From JAEUIV01 sp033763795 (GTDB lineage: Bacteria > Planctomycetota > Phycisphaerae > Phycisphaerales > UBA1924): 64,000 nt of DNA. Each line of letters begins with the position of its first letter. Position 1 is the first letter of the stretch. Both the position numbers and the translations under genes were made by a program. The stretch lies in contig JANRJV010000063.1 of assembly GCA_033763795.1 (NCBI GenBank), forward strand, positions 5,031 to 69,030. Direction: 5' to 3'. The notes under the pieces are model-generated. The model made no database searches, had not been told where the DNA came from, and saw only the letters and a list, made by a program, of their open reading frames with translations. Shown one piece after another: positions 16,716 through 26,138 of this stretch.

Positions 16716-17200
16716 GGCGCGGAGCGGTGGCGCTCGTGCTGATCGGCGTGATCACGCTGCTGAGCCTGGCGGGGGCCGGCGCGCTGATCTATTACGCGCA
16801 CAGCGACGGCGGGTTCGCGGTCGAGCCCGACTACTACGCGCAGGCGCTCAAGTGGGACGAGAAGTCCCGGCAGCGCGAGCGCAGCGCGCAGCTCGGCTGG
16901 CGGGCGCGGATCGCGTCCGCGCCGTCGGGTTCCCGCGTAGGAGCCGTGCGGCTGGAGCTGCGGCTGGTCGACTCTGCGGAGAGCGCGGTGACGGGCGCAC
17001 TGGTGACGGCGGAGGTGTTCGCCAACGCGCGGGCCTCGGAGCGGAGCGAGCTGCGCTTTGCCGAGGTGGAGTCGGGCGTGTACGTGGCGGACTTCGTGCC
17101 GGGCGGACCGGGCTCGTGGCACGTCCGTCTGCGTGCGGAGCGCGGGACGGAGCTTTTTCTTGACGAGCGGGATGTGCTGCTGGGCGGGCCGGCCGACTGA
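16712..17200 (+). CDS. ccoH: FixH/CcoH family assembly protein
   Basis: This 162-residue protein has one N-terminal membrane helix (AVALVLIGVITLLSLAGAGALIYYA) and an extracytoplasmic domain beginning with EPDYYAQALKWDE, the usual FixH motif. CcoH is an assembly factor that stays with the cbb3 complex. The ATG overlaps the ccoG stop (ATGA), which decides the start over an in-frame upstream one. Confidence 0.88.
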   Translation: MRRGAVALVLIGVITLLSLAGAGALIYYAHSDGGFAVEPDYYAQALKWDEKSRQRERSAQLGWRARIASAPSGSRVGAVRLELRLVDSAESAVTGALVTAEVFANARASERSELRFAEVESGVYVADFVPGGPGSWHVRLRAERGTELFLDERDVLLGGPAD

Positions 17201-17203
17201 GCC

Positions 17204-17992
17204 ATGATCACGCTGATCGTCTCCATCTTTCTCGCGAGCCTGACGGGCAGCCTGCACTGCGCGGGGATGTGCGGCGCGTTCCTGGCGTTCGCAGTGGGTC
17301 TTGACGGATCGCGGAGCGTGCGCGCCCGGGCCGCGCTGCAGTCGGCGTATCACGTCGGCCGGCTGGCGACGTACACGGCGCTGGGGGTTGTCGCGGGGGG
17401 GCTGGGAGCGGCCTTCAACACGGGGGGCGAGCTGCTGGGCGTGCAGCGTGTGGCGGTGGTGTGCGCGGGGTCGCTGATGGTGGGGTTCGGCGTGATCACG
17501 GTGCTGCGCCTGAACGGCGTGAAGCTGCCGGCGGCGCCGGTGCCACAGGCCGCGCGGCGGCTGGCAGAGCGCACGCTGCGCTCGTCACTGTCGCTCCCCC
17601 CACTGCTGCGTGCGGCGAGCACGGGGCTCGCGACGACGCTGCTGCCCTGCGGGTGGCTGTACGCGTTCGTGATCACGGCTGCGGGGACGGGCCGGCCGGG
17701 GCTCGGCGCGCTGACGATGGCGGTCTTCTGGCTGGGGACGCTGCCGGCGCTAGTGGCGGTCGGCGCGGGGGTGCAGTCGATCGCGGCGCGGCTGCCGGCG
17801 ATCGGTCGGCGCGTGCCGCTGATCACGGCGACGATCATTGTGGCGGTGGGACTCTTGACCGTGTTCGGGCGCGGGGCGGGCGAGCTGCCGGTGCCGATCG
17901 CGGGGCCCCGGCCCACGCTGGACGCGCTCGTGCAGCGCGTGCGCACCATCGACCAGACAGGACCGACGTGCCATGACGACGCTGCCCGCTGA
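17204..17992 (+). CDS. SafE/TauE-like membrane protein of the cbb3 cluster
   Basis: This 262-residue polytopic membrane protein of the sulfite exporter TauE/SafE-like (DsbD-related) family is often encoded between ccoH and ccoI. A cysteine pair lies in the first helix (GSLHCAGMCGAF) and another in TTLLPCGWLYAF, features seen in homologues linked to copper or thiol handling during cbb3 biogenesis. It starts 3 bases after ccoH and overlaps ccoI by 20 bases, so it belongs to the same transcript. The substrate is not known. Confidence 0.85.
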   Translation: MITLIVSIFLASLTGSLHCAGMCGAFLAFAVGLDGSRSVRARAALQSAYHVGRLATYTALGVVAGGLGAAFNTGGELLGVQRVAVVCAGSLMVGFGVITVLRLNGVKLPAAPVPQAARRLAERTLRSSLSLPPLLRAASTGLATTLLPCGWLYAFVITAAGTGRPGLGALTMAVFWLGTLPALVAVGAGVQSIAARLPAIGRRVPLITATIIVAVGLLTVFGRGAGELPVPIAGPRPTLDALVQRVRTIDQTGPTCHDDAAR

Positions 17993-20492
17993 CCTCCTGC
18001 TGCGAGCTGCGACGGGTGCGGGGCCGCGGCCGGCCTCGGGGCTCGACGTGCGCTGCGCGCACTGCGCGCTGCCCGTTCCGCAGGCGTTCATCCGCGAGGG
18101 GCGCGAGCGGCAGTTCTGCTGCGCGGCGTGCGAGACGGCGCGGGGAGCGATCGAGGCGTGCGGCCTGGACCGGTACTACGAGTATGTGGGCCGCGATCCG
18201 GCGGCGGCGGGCGCGCCGGCGCGCTCGTCGGGCGCCAGCTACGAGGAGTTCGACGATCCGGCGTTCCTCGCGACGTACGCGCAGGGGCTGGCGGGCGGGG
18301 CGAGTTCGATCCGGCTGGTGGTGGAAGGTTTGCACTGCGCGGCGTGCGTTTGGCTGCTGGAGCGTGTGCCGCAAGTGGTGAAGTCGGCGGTGCAGACCCG
18401 GGTCGACTACGCGCGGGGGTTGCTGACGATCACGTGGAGGCCCGAGGCCGGGCCGCTGAGCGAGATCGCGCGGTTCGTCGACCGGCTGGGCTACCGGCTG
18501 TTCCCGGTGCGGGAGCGGGCGGCGCAGGAGGCGCGGCTGCGCGAGGACCGCGCAATGATCGTGCGGATCGCGGTCGCCGGGGCGCTGATGGGCAACACGA
18601 TGCTCATCGCGTTCGGGCTGTACGGCGGGTCGTTCACGGGGATGGAGGAGCGGTACACGCTGCTGTTCCGCGCGGTGAGCGCGGTGATGGGGCTGGTGTC
18701 GCTGGCGTGGCCCGGCGCGGTGTTCTTCCGCGGCGCGGCGGCGTCGCTGCGCGTGCGCAGCCTGCACATGGACGTGCCGATCGCGCTGGCGCTGGCGGTG
18801 GGCATGATCCACGGGCTGGTCAACACGGCGCGGGGCACGGGCGAGGTCTACTTCGACACGCTGACGACGCTGGTCTTTCTCCTGCTGATCGGGCGGTGGG
18901 TGCAGCACCGCCAGCAGCGGCGCGCGGCGGACGCGGTCGAGCTGCTGTACGCGCTCTCGCCCTCGGCGGCGACGCTGGTCGAGGAATCGGGGACGCGGCG
19001 CGTGTCGGCGGAATCGCTGGCGTCGGGGCAGATCGTGGAGGTCGGGGTCGGCGAGTCGGTGCCGGTCGACGGGTCGGTGGTGGCGGGCCAGTCGATGCTG
19101 GACCTGTCGCTGATGACGGGCGAATCGAGGCCGGTGGACGCGGGGGTCGGCGACGCGGTTGTTGCCGGGTCGGTGAACCTCGGAGCGCCGCTGCGGGTGC
19201 GGGTGGAGGCGGCGGGGCGTGCGACGCGGCTGGGCCGGCTGATGGCGCTCGTGGAAGAGAGCTCGCGCGACAAGGCGCCGATCGTGCGGCTGGCGGACCG
19301 CGTGTCGGCTTGGTTCGTGGCGGCGGTGGTGGCGCTGGCGGGCGTGACGTTCGCCGCGTGGTGGACGGTGGACGCGGCGGCGGCGGTCGAGCACACAGTG
19401 TCGCTGCTGATCATCACGTGTCCCTGCGCGCTGGGGCTTGCGACGCCGCTGGCGGTGGTCGTGAGCATCGGCCGGGCGGCGCGGCGGGGGATCCTCGTTC
19501 GCGGCGGGGCGGCGCTGGAGGCGCTGGCGGGGCGCGGGACGGTGATCTTCGACAAGACGGGCACGCTGACGACGGGGCGGATGCGCGTGGTCAGCTACGA
19601 CGGGCCCGAGGAGCTGAAAGGGTTGATCGCGTCGGCGGAGCGCGGCAGCACGCATCCCGCGGCGCGGGCGATCCGGGAGGCGTTCGCGGGGTCTGATGGA
19701 GATGTCGAGCCGCGTGCGGAGGTCGAGCACGCGCTGGGGGGCGGCGTGCGGGCGACGGTCGGCGGGCGGGAGCTGACGATCGGCTCGGCGCGGTTCGTGC
19801 GCGGGGCGATCGGTGACGGTCCGCTGCCCGGACGGGTGGAGGCGGCGCTGGCGCGGGCCGCGGAGGCGGGCTGCTCGCCCGTGGTGGTCGCGTGCGACGG
19901 CGTGGCGTGCGGCGTGATCGCGCTGGGGGATTCCGTGCGGCCCGAGGCGGCGCGCTGTGTGCGGGCGCTGCGGGACTGGGGATGGAACGCGGTGGTGCTG
20001 TCGGGAGATGACCCGCGCATCGCGCGGGGCGTGGCGCGGGCCCTTGGGATCGCGGAAGAGTCGGTGATCGGCGGGGCTTCACCCGAGGACAAGGTCGCGT
20101 TCGTCAAGGCGTGGGCCGGCGAGGGCCCCACCATCATGGTCGGCGACGGTGTGAACGATGCGGCGGCGCTCTCGGCGGCGACGGTGGGCGTCGCGGTCGA
20201 GGGCGGGACCGAGGCGGCGCTGACTGCATCGGACGTCTCGCTGGCGCGGGCGGGGCTGTCGCCGCTGGTCGAGCTGATGGACGGTGCGCGGCGGACGACG
20301 GCGGTAATCCGGCGCAACCTGGCGGTGTCGCTGGCGTACAACGTTCTCTTCGGCGGTCTGGCGGTGGCGGGTCTTGTGAGCCCGCTGGTCGCGGCGGTGC
20401 TGATGCCGCTGAGCGGGATCAGTGTGGTCGTTCTCTCGCACAGGACGGGCGCGTTCGCCGCGCCCGGCGCGTCCCAGGGGGCCGGATCGTGA
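17973..20492 (+). CDS. ccoI: Copper-transporting P-type ATPase CcoI
   Basis: This 839-residue P1B ATPase exports copper needed to build the CuB site of cbb3 oxidase. In order: an N-terminal Cys-rich metal-binding region (CAHCALPVP...FCCAACE), a heavy-metal-associated domain around residue 120 (GLHCAACVW), membrane helices with the CPC motif (C483-P-C485), the phosphorylation site D527 in DKTGTLT, and GDGVNDAAAL near the C-terminus. The arrangement and neighbours fit CcoI/FixI rather than the detoxifying CopA type. Confidence 0.93.
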   Translation: MTTLPADLLLRAATGAGPRPASGLDVRCAHCALPVPQAFIREGRERQFCCAACETARGAIEACGLDRYYEYVGRDPAAAGAPARSSGASYEEFDDPAFLATYAQGLAGGASSIRLVVEGLHCAACVWLLERVPQVVKSAVQTRVDYARGLLTITWRPEAGPLSEIARFVDRLGYRLFPVRERAAQEARLREDRAMIVRIAVAGALMGNTMLIAFGLYGGSFTGMEERYTLLFRAVSAVMGLVSLAWPGAVFFRGAAASLRVRSLHMDVPIALALAVGMIHGLVNTARGTGEVYFDTLTTLVFLLLIGRWVQHRQQRRAADAVELLYALSPSAATLVEESGTRRVSAESLASGQIVEVGVGESVPVDGSVVAGQSMLDLSLMTGESRPVDAGVGDAVVAGSVNLGAPLRVRVEAAGRATRLGRLMALVEESSRDKAPIVRLADRVSAWFVAAVVALAGVTFAAWWTVDAAAAVEHTVSLLIITCPCALGLATPLAVVVSIGRAARRGILVRGGAALEALAGRGTVIFDKTGTLTTGRMRVVSYDGPEELKGLIASAERGSTHPAARAIREAFAGSDGDVEPRAEVEHALGGGVRATVGGRELTIGSARFVRGAIGDGPLPGRVEAALARAAEAGCSPVVVACDGVACGVIALGDSVRPEAARCVRALRDWGWNAVVLSGDDPRIARGVARALGIAEESVIGGASPEDKVAFVKAWAGEGPTIMVGDGVNDAAALSAATVGVAVEGGTEAALTASDVSLARAGLSPLVELMDGARRTTAVIRRNLAVSLAYNVLFGGLAVAGLVSPLVAAVLMPLSGISVVVLSHRTGAFAAPGASQGAGS

Positions 20493-20680
20493 ACATCGTG
20501 TACCTGCTGCTGCCGGCGTCGCTCCTGATCGGTGCGGGGTTCGTGGTGGCGTTCGCCTGGGCGGCGCGGCGCGGGCAGTTCGACGACCTTTCGACTCCGG
20601 GTTTCCGCGTGCTGTTCGGGGACGAAGAGCCGGTCCGGCGGCGCGCGCCGGCGGCGTCCGAGCCGGGCTCCGGGGGCTGA
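20489..20680 (+). CDS. ccoS: cbb3 oxidase maturation protein CcoS
   Basis: This 63-residue protein has one N-terminal membrane helix (YLLLPASLLIGAGFVVAFAWAARRGQFDDLSTPGFRVLFGDE, split here as helix then signature). The segment GQFDDLSTPGFRVLFGD is characteristic of CcoS, which is needed for cofactor insertion. The GTG overlaps the ccoI stop (GTGA). It closes the oxidase operon. Confidence 0.88.
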   Translation: MNIVYLLLPASLLIGAGFVVAFAWAARRGQFDDLSTPGFRVLFGDEEPVRRRAPAASEPGSGG

Positions 20681-20763
20681 AGGCTTCCCTTGCCGCTGCA
20701 CTCTGTGTAGTCTGAGCGCTCGTGCGGTCGGGCTCCGGTCGGGCCGCTCAGGGAGTGGCCACC

Positions 20764-21591
20764 GTGCAGAGCAACCGGATCATGCTTCTGATCTCCGTGC
20801 TCGCGGGGATCATCGCGATGGCGACCGCGTTTCTCTACCTGAGGTCGGCGAGCGGCGCGCTGACGAAGGATCAGGCGGAGCCCCCGGTTTCGATCCTTGT
20901 CACGCGGTCGGACCTGAACGCGGACCATATTCTCGATTCGAGCCAGGACCTCGCGGAGCAGAAGGTGCCCTCGCGGACGTTCGCGTTCCTGGCGCGGGCG
21001 GCGGTGAAGGCAGACGAGCGGGCGGCGCTGCGCGGGCGACGCATCAACACGGCGCTCCCGGCGGGGTCTCCCCTGCTGTACTCGCACCTTGTGGGCATCG
21101 CGACGCTGGACATGCCGGCGGATGCGCGGGCGATGACCATCCGCGTGGACGACACGGGGACGATCGGCGGGATCCTCGTCCCGGGCGACCGCGTGGACCT
21201 TCTGGTGTCCTGGCGACTGGCGGCGGAGAAGCAGGAGTCGTCGCCCATCGCCTTCGACATGAACAACCCTCAGGCGGCGATCACGGCCGCCCTCGAGAAG
21301 GCGATGGAGGGCGCGCAGGCGCCCGAAGAGGTCGGGGCGGCGCAGGTGCTCTCGAACGTGCGGGTGCTGGCGGTGGGCGACCGGCTCAACCGCAGCCGGG
21401 AGCAGTTCTCTTTCGGCGAGGGTGCGGCGAAGCAAAAGAGCGAGAAGGCGAGCACGATCACCGTCGAGGTGACCCCCGAGGAAGCGCTCAAGCTGATCAA
21501 GGCGACGGCGGGCGGGCGGAACAAGGTGACGGTGCTGCTGAGGGCGACGCCCAAGGCCACGCCGGCCACCGGCGAGAGCGTGCTGGAGTAA
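20764..21591 (+). CDS. cpaB: Flp pilus assembly protein CpaB/RcpC
   Basis: 275 residues with an N-terminal membrane helix (IMLLISVLAGIIAMATAFLYL), a SAF-type domain (VTRSDLNADHILDSSQDLAEQKVP) and the CpaB signature IRVDDTGTIGGILVPGDRVDLLV. CpaB sits in the periplasm and works with the secretin during Tad pilus assembly. The GTG at 20764 is preferred because AGGGAG lies 8 bases upstream. An in-frame GTG at 20722 lies 8 bases after a -10-like TAGTCT (20708-20713) and would be a leaderless alternative. It opens the plus-strand pilus operon. Confidence 0.88.
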   Translation: MQSNRIMLLISVLAGIIAMATAFLYLRSASGALTKDQAEPPVSILVTRSDLNADHILDSSQDLAEQKVPSRTFAFLARAAVKADERAALRGRRINTALPAGSPLLYSHLVGIATLDMPADARAMTIRVDDTGTIGGILVPGDRVDLLVSWRLAAEKQESSPIAFDMNNPQAAITAALEKAMEGAQAPEEVGAAQVLSNVRVLAVGDRLNRSREQFSFGEGAAKQKSEKASTITVEVTPEEALKLIKATAGGRNKVTVLLRATPKATPATGESVLE

Positions 21592-21616
21592 GAGCACGGA
21601 GCCAGCGGGGAGACCG

Positions 21617-23497
21617 ATGCGCGTCGTCGTCCAAGACACCCTCCGCAACGAGCAATGGGTCGCGTACGACGGGAGCGCGGGCTTCACCGTGGGCCGCGAC
21701 CCCGAGTGCAACATCAGTCTGTCGGCGTCGCGGTTCGTGTCGCGGGTGCACCTGCAGATCGACCGCGGCGAGGCGGGGTGGGAGATCCGCGTCGATCCGA
21801 AGGCCCGGGAGGTCCGCCTGGACGACCGGGCGATCCCGGCGGGCGGCAGCGCGGCGCTGAAACCCGTGAGCCAGCTCCGGCTGGCGGAGTACGTGCTGAC
21901 CTTCTTCCAGGAGGAGCAGCAGGTCCGGGCCCGCGAGACCGAGACGGACATTAACGAGCTGCAGCGCGAGATCCACACGGCGGTGCTGCGCCGGCTCGAG
22001 CTGCGCCGGGGGGCGGCGGCGACCGCCGTCGAGGCCAGCACGGAGGCGCTGGAGCGCATCAACGCGATCATCGACGACCTGCTGCACACGGAGTTCGAGT
22101 CGCGGGTGTTCGGGTCCGCCATGACGCGGCGCCGGCTCATGTCGAGCGTGTACGAGGACCGGCTGATCGCGGCGCTGTCGGCCGTCGACCAGAAGCAGTC
22201 GCTGGAGATCCAGCGGATCGAGACGCCGGGGGTGAACATCGCGCTGGAAGAGGCGGCGGACGAGTTCGTCCGGCGGCTGGCGCGGCGCATGCAGCTGGGG
22301 ATGACCGGGGAGACGGCCCAGGGCGACGTCGAGAAGGTCAACACGCGGCTGCGCGACTTCCTGCCCGCCATCATCGAGGAAACGCCCGACAACGTGCAGT
22401 TCTACCTGCTGGGCCGGCTCGTCAAGAAGACCATCTGCGACATGATCTTCGGGCTGGGGCCCCTGCAGGACCTGCTGGACACGCCCAGCATCAGCGAGAT
22501 CATGATCGTCAGCCCGGAGCTCGTGTACGTCGAGCGCGGCGGGAAGATCATCAAGAGCAACCGCACGTTCCTGGGCGACGAGGCGCTGGTCAGCGTCATC
22601 GAGCGGATCGTCGCGCCGCTGGGCCGGCGGATCGACCGCTCCTCGCCGCTGGTCGACGCGCGGCTCAAGGACGGCTCGCGCGTCAACGCGGTGATCCCGC
22701 CGCTGGCGCTCAAGGGCTCGTGCCTGACGATCCGCCGCTTCAGCAAGCGGCGCCTCACGCACGAGGACCTGATCCGCTTCGGCGCGGCGACGCCCGCGGC
22801 GTTCGCGCTGCTGGAGGCGTGCGTCCGCAACTACAAGAACGTGGTCGTCGCGGGGGGAACGGGCTCGGGCAAGACGACGCTCCTGAACGTGCTCTCCAGC
22901 TTCATCCCCGAGGAGGACCGCGTCATCACCATCGAGGACGCGGCGGAGCTGCAGCTCGACCAGGAGCACGTGGTCAGCCTCGAGACGCGCCCCCCCAACG
23001 TCGAGGGCAAGGGGGCCTACACGATCCGCGACCTGGTGAAGAACGCGCTGCGCATGCGGCCCGACCGGATCATCGTCGGCGAGTGCCGCGGCGCGGAGAC
23101 CTTCGACATGCTGCAGGCGATGAACACGGGCCACGCCGGTTCGATGACGACGCTGCACGCCAACAGCGCGCAGGACGCCATCGCCCGCGTCGAGACCATG
23201 TGCCTCATGGCGATCGAGATCCCCCTGCAGGCGCTGCGGCGGCAGGTCTCGCAGGCGATCGACGTGCTCGTCTACGTCCAGCGGCTCAAGAGCGGGGCGC
23301 GCAAGATCACGCAGATCACGGAGGTCCTGGGGCTGCACCCCCTGACGGGCGAGATCGAGTCGCGCGACGTGATGGCGCTCGCGGGCCCGCCCGGGAAGGA
23401 GTCCATCAAGCCCACGGGCTACATGCCCACGTTCATGGGCGACCTGGTCGACCGCAACCTGATCGACCTGGACCGCTGGTTCGGGGACGCCGCCTGA
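21617..23497 (+). CDS. cpaF: Tad pilus ATPase CpaF with N-terminal FHA domain
   Basis: 626 residues. An FHA domain (about 1-95: FTVGRDPECNISLSASRFVSRVHLQI) precedes a helical linker and a secretion ATPase of the CpaF/TadA family (about 230-580). The ATPase has Walker A GGTGSGKT from residue 414, TIEDAAELQL, the Asp/His boxes and RPDRIIVGECRG. CpaF hexamers power assembly of the Flp pilus at the inner membrane. FHA domains bind phosphothreonine; attached to the motor they suggest control by the Ser/Thr kinase of the same operon. It overlaps tadB (TGATG). Confidence 0.92.
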   Translation: MRVVVQDTLRNEQWVAYDGSAGFTVGRDPECNISLSASRFVSRVHLQIDRGEAGWEIRVDPKAREVRLDDRAIPAGGSAALKPVSQLRLAEYVLTFFQEEQQVRARETETDINELQREIHTAVLRRLELRRGAAATAVEASTEALERINAIIDDLLHTEFESRVFGSAMTRRRLMSSVYEDRLIAALSAVDQKQSLEIQRIETPGVNIALEEAADEFVRRLARRMQLGMTGETAQGDVEKVNTRLRDFLPAIIEETPDNVQFYLLGRLVKKTICDMIFGLGPLQDLLDTPSISEIMIVSPELVYVERGGKIIKSNRTFLGDEALVSVIERIVAPLGRRIDRSSPLVDARLKDGSRVNAVIPPLALKGSCLTIRRFSKRRLTHEDLIRFGAATPAAFALLEACVRNYKNVVVAGGTGSGKTTLLNVLSSFIPEEDRVITIEDAAELQLDQEHVVSLETRPPNVEGKGAYTIRDLVKNALRMRPDRIIVGECRGAETFDMLQAMNTGHAGSMTTLHANSAQDAIARVETMCLMAIEIPLQALRRQVSQAIDVLVYVQRLKSGARKITQITEVLGLHPLTGEIESRDVMALAGPPGKESIKPTGYMPTFMGDLVDRNLIDLDRWFGDAA

Positions 23498-24351
23498 TGG
23501 ACGCGGACCTGCCCATCGCGCTGCTGATCTCGTCGCTGGCGGGCGTGGCGCTGGCGCTGTTCGCCTTCGCCGCGCGGGGGCCGCTGCAGCGGAAGTTCCA
23601 GCGGGACGTGGAGTGGCTGCAGAACGCGATGTGGCGTTTCTCGCCCGATCCGTTCGATGCGCGGCCCTGGGTCCTGGGCAACTATGTCGGCGCGGTGGTG
23701 ATCACGGTGATCGCGGCGCTGGTGATCCCGGTGAAGCCGCTGGTCCCGGTGATCGCGCTGGCGGCGTGGTTCGGGCCCCGGCTGGCGGTCGAGCGCGCCT
23801 GGGAGAAGCGCCGGCGGAAGATCGACCTGCAGCTCCCGGCGGCGATCCTGCAGATGTCCCAGAGCGTCGCCGCGGGCATGACGCTGGCGCAGGCGGTCGA
23901 GCGGCTGAGCGAGCGGGCCGAGGAGCCCGTGCGGACGGAGTTCCGCGTGATGGCGAACTACTGGAGGCACGGCGCGGACCTGGCCGCGACCTTCGAGGAC
24001 GCCAAGCGGCGGCTGCGTCTTCCCAACTTCACGCTGTTCGCCTCCGCGCTGATGGTCAACCAGAAGATGGGCGGCAACGTGGTGGACACGCTCGACAAGC
24101 TGGGGCGCTCGCTGGAGCAGATCGAGCGCATGCGGGCCGAGGTGTACGCGGCGACCGCGGAAGGCCGCACGAACATCAAGGTGCTGGCGGTCGCGCCGGT
24201 CCTGATGCTGGGGCTGGTCTCGTTCATGGACTGGACGGCGGTGCAGATGCTCTTCACGAAGCCCCTGGGCTGGGCGCTGCTGGGGGTGTGCACGGCCCTG
24301 ACGGTGACGGGGACGTTCTTCGCGTGGAGGATCGTCAATGCTGATGTTTAG
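23497..24351 (+). CDS. tadB: Tad pilus inner-membrane platform protein TadB
   Basis: This 284-residue T2SSF-family protein forms the platform on which the CpaF ATPase acts, together with TadC. A central cytoplasmic domain (LPAAILQMSQSVAAGMTLAQAVERLSE...GGNVVDTLDKLGRSL) is flanked by membrane helices near the N-terminus and a pair at the C-terminus. The ATG shares one base with the cpaF stop, and tadC starts 14 bases before its end. Confidence 0.92.
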   Translation: MDADLPIALLISSLAGVALALFAFAARGPLQRKFQRDVEWLQNAMWRFSPDPFDARPWVLGNYVGAVVITVIAALVIPVKPLVPVIALAAWFGPRLAVERAWEKRRRKIDLQLPAAILQMSQSVAAGMTLAQAVERLSERAEEPVRTEFRVMANYWRHGADLAATFEDAKRRLRLPNFTLFASALMVNQKMGGNVVDTLDKLGRSLEQIERMRAEVYAATAEGRTNIKVLAVAPVLMLGLVSFMDWTAVQMLFTKPLGWALLGVCTALTVTGTFFAWRIVNADV

Positions 24352-25285
24352 CGGCCCCGTCCCGGGAAGCCCCGCGCTGCTGGGCGCCGCGGCGGTGTCG
24401 CTGGGGATCGCGGCGTCGGCGCTCATGTACCTCTTGTCGCGGGCGATCCCCAAGAGCGTCGAGCCGGTCGCGGGCATGATCTCCGAGGCGCAGCTCCGCC
24501 TGCGGCGGGACCGGTCGACGACGGACTCGGCGCTCTTCCGGTACGTGCTGGCGGCGCTGCCCGCGGTGTCGCGGCTGACGAGCAAGCTCCCGCTCAAGTC
24601 GGTGCAGGATTCGCTGGCCGAGCGCTACAGCCGCGCCGGCTGGCCCGGGGGGCTCAGCTACGAGGAGCTGCTGGCGCTCTCGCTGCTGATCGGCGTGGCG
24701 ATCGTGCCCGTCATCGCGCTGCCGGCGCTGCTGATCTCGCCCCTGCTGGTCCCCGTGGCGCTCATCGGGCTGCTCATCGGCCCGGGGCTCGTCTCGTCCA
24801 AGCTGGACGGGCAGGCCAAGGAGCGGGACAAGCTGATCATCAAGGTCATGCCCTTCGTCCTCGACCTGCTGGCGCTGACGATGCGCGCGGGCGCGTCGCT
24901 GATGATCGCGATGGAGCGCGTCGCGGTGGATTACGCCGGGCACCCGGTGGGCGAGGAGTTCAAGGCGACGCTCAAGGACATCGAGATGGGGACGACGACG
25001 CGCCAGGCGTTCAAGAACCTGGGGCTGCGCGTGCCCAGCGAGGTGATCCGCGGGTTCGTCGACGACGTCGTGCAGGCGGAGGAGCTGGGCCGGCCCATGG
25101 CCGAGACGCTGGACCGCCTCTCCGAACGGGTCCGGATCAAGCGTGTTCAGGACGCCATGGCCAAGGCCGGATCGGCCAAGGTCATGGTGCTGATCCCCGG
25201 TATGCTCGTGTTCATCGCGGTGCTGATTCTGCTGTTCAGCCCGTTCGTGGTGAAGTTCTACTACGGCGGGTTCTCTCTGGAGTAG
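24338..25285 (+). CDS. tadC: Tad pilus inner-membrane platform protein TadC
   Basis: This 315-residue second platform protein of the T2SSF family has membrane helices at about 10-30 and 105-150, then the cytoplasmic domain with MPFVLDLLALTMRAGASLMIAMERVA and a C-terminal helix (VMVLIPGMLVFIAVLILLFSPFVVKFYY). It overlaps tadB by 14 bases. A 12-bp palindrome GCCCTCGAGGGC (25287-25298) follows its stop, before the FHA gene. Confidence 0.92.
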   Translation: MLMFSGPVPGSPALLGAAAVSLGIAASALMYLLSRAIPKSVEPVAGMISEAQLRLRRDRSTTDSALFRYVLAALPAVSRLTSKLPLKSVQDSLAERYSRAGWPGGLSYEELLALSLLIGVAIVPVIALPALLISPLLVPVALIGLLIGPGLVSSKLDGQAKERDKLIIKVMPFVLDLLALTMRAGASLMIAMERVAVDYAGHPVGEEFKATLKDIEMGTTTRQAFKNLGLRVPSEVIRGFVDDVVQAEELGRPMAETLDRLSERVRIKRVQDAMAKAGSAKVMVLIPGMLVFIAVLILLFSPFVVKFYYGGFSLE

Positions 25286-25307
25286 CGCCCTCGAGGGCTC
25301 TGGCGCA

Positions 25308-26138
25308 ATGGCGTACTACCTGACCGTCGCCTCGGGCCCCGACCAGGGCCGATCCATCCTCGTCAGCGAGGGCGAGGTGCTCATCGGTCGCTCGCCCTCT
25401 GCGCATCTGCAGCTCAAGGACCCCGCCATCTCCTGGGAGCACGCCGTCGCCCGCATCGAGGACGGGCGGCTGGTGCTGCGGAACCTGTCGGCGCTGGGCA
25501 CCAAGATCCGCGGCAAGCGCATCTCCACCGACACGCGCCTGGCGGCGGAGGACGAGGTCGAGCTCACCGAGGCGACCCGGCTGCTGGTGGTCGCCGAGCA
25601 GGCCGAGTCCGGGGCGACGCTCTCGCCGCTGGCGATCGTGCTGATCGCGCTGCTGCTGCTGGGCGTCTCGGGCGGCGGCGTGGCGGCGGTGCTCATGATG
25701 GAGAGCTCGTCGGACCCCCCCGTGACGGCGCGGCACTGGCGCCAGGGCTACGTCCGTCTGCTGGAGCGGATGGAGCAGTGGCAGGTGCAGGGCTCGATGC
25801 CCCAGCGGGCCGTGGAGCTGTTCCGCAACGCGTGGCGCCTGGAGCAAGTGAGCATCAACACGCGGGCGGCCCGCCAGTGGGAGGAGCTGAACTCGATGTT
25901 CCTCACGCTGACGGCCCCCGAGCTGACGGGCGACCAGCTGACGCTCGCCGAGAGCGCGGGGTCGACCTCCAAGGCGCTCAACGTCATCATGGGCTGGGAC
26001 CAGAAGGCCAACGCCTCCGACTTCGAGTTCAACACGACGGACGCGTACGCCGACGCGCTCGTGTGGTTCGTCCGCAAGCGAGCCGAGATCACCCGCAAGG
26101 CCGCCGCCGCCGCGGAAGCCGGCAAGGGAAGCAAGTGA
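25308..26138 (+). CDS. FHA-domain membrane protein
   Basis: 276 residues. An FHA domain fills about residues 1-98 (ILVSEGEVLIGRSPSAHLQLKDPAISWEHAVARI), followed by one membrane helix near residues 108-130 (LAIVLIALLLLGVSGGGVAAVLMM) and a helical extracytoplasmic part of about 140 residues without a family I recognise. It lies between tadC and a Ser/Thr kinase and overlaps the kinase start by one base, so it is probably a phosphothreonine-reading partner of that kinase in controlling the pilus. Function beyond that is unknown. Confidence 0.8.
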   Translation: MAYYLTVASGPDQGRSILVSEGEVLIGRSPSAHLQLKDPAISWEHAVARIEDGRLVLRNLSALGTKIRGKRISTDTRLAAEDEVELTEATRLLVVAEQAESGATLSPLAIVLIALLLLGVSGGGVAAVLMMESSSDPPVTARHWRQGYVRLLERMEQWQVQGSMPQRAVELFRNAWRLEQVSINTRAARQWEELNSMFLTLTAPELTGDQLTLAESAGSTSKALNVIMGWDQKANASDFEFNTTDAYADALVWFVRKRAEITRKAAAAAEAGKGSK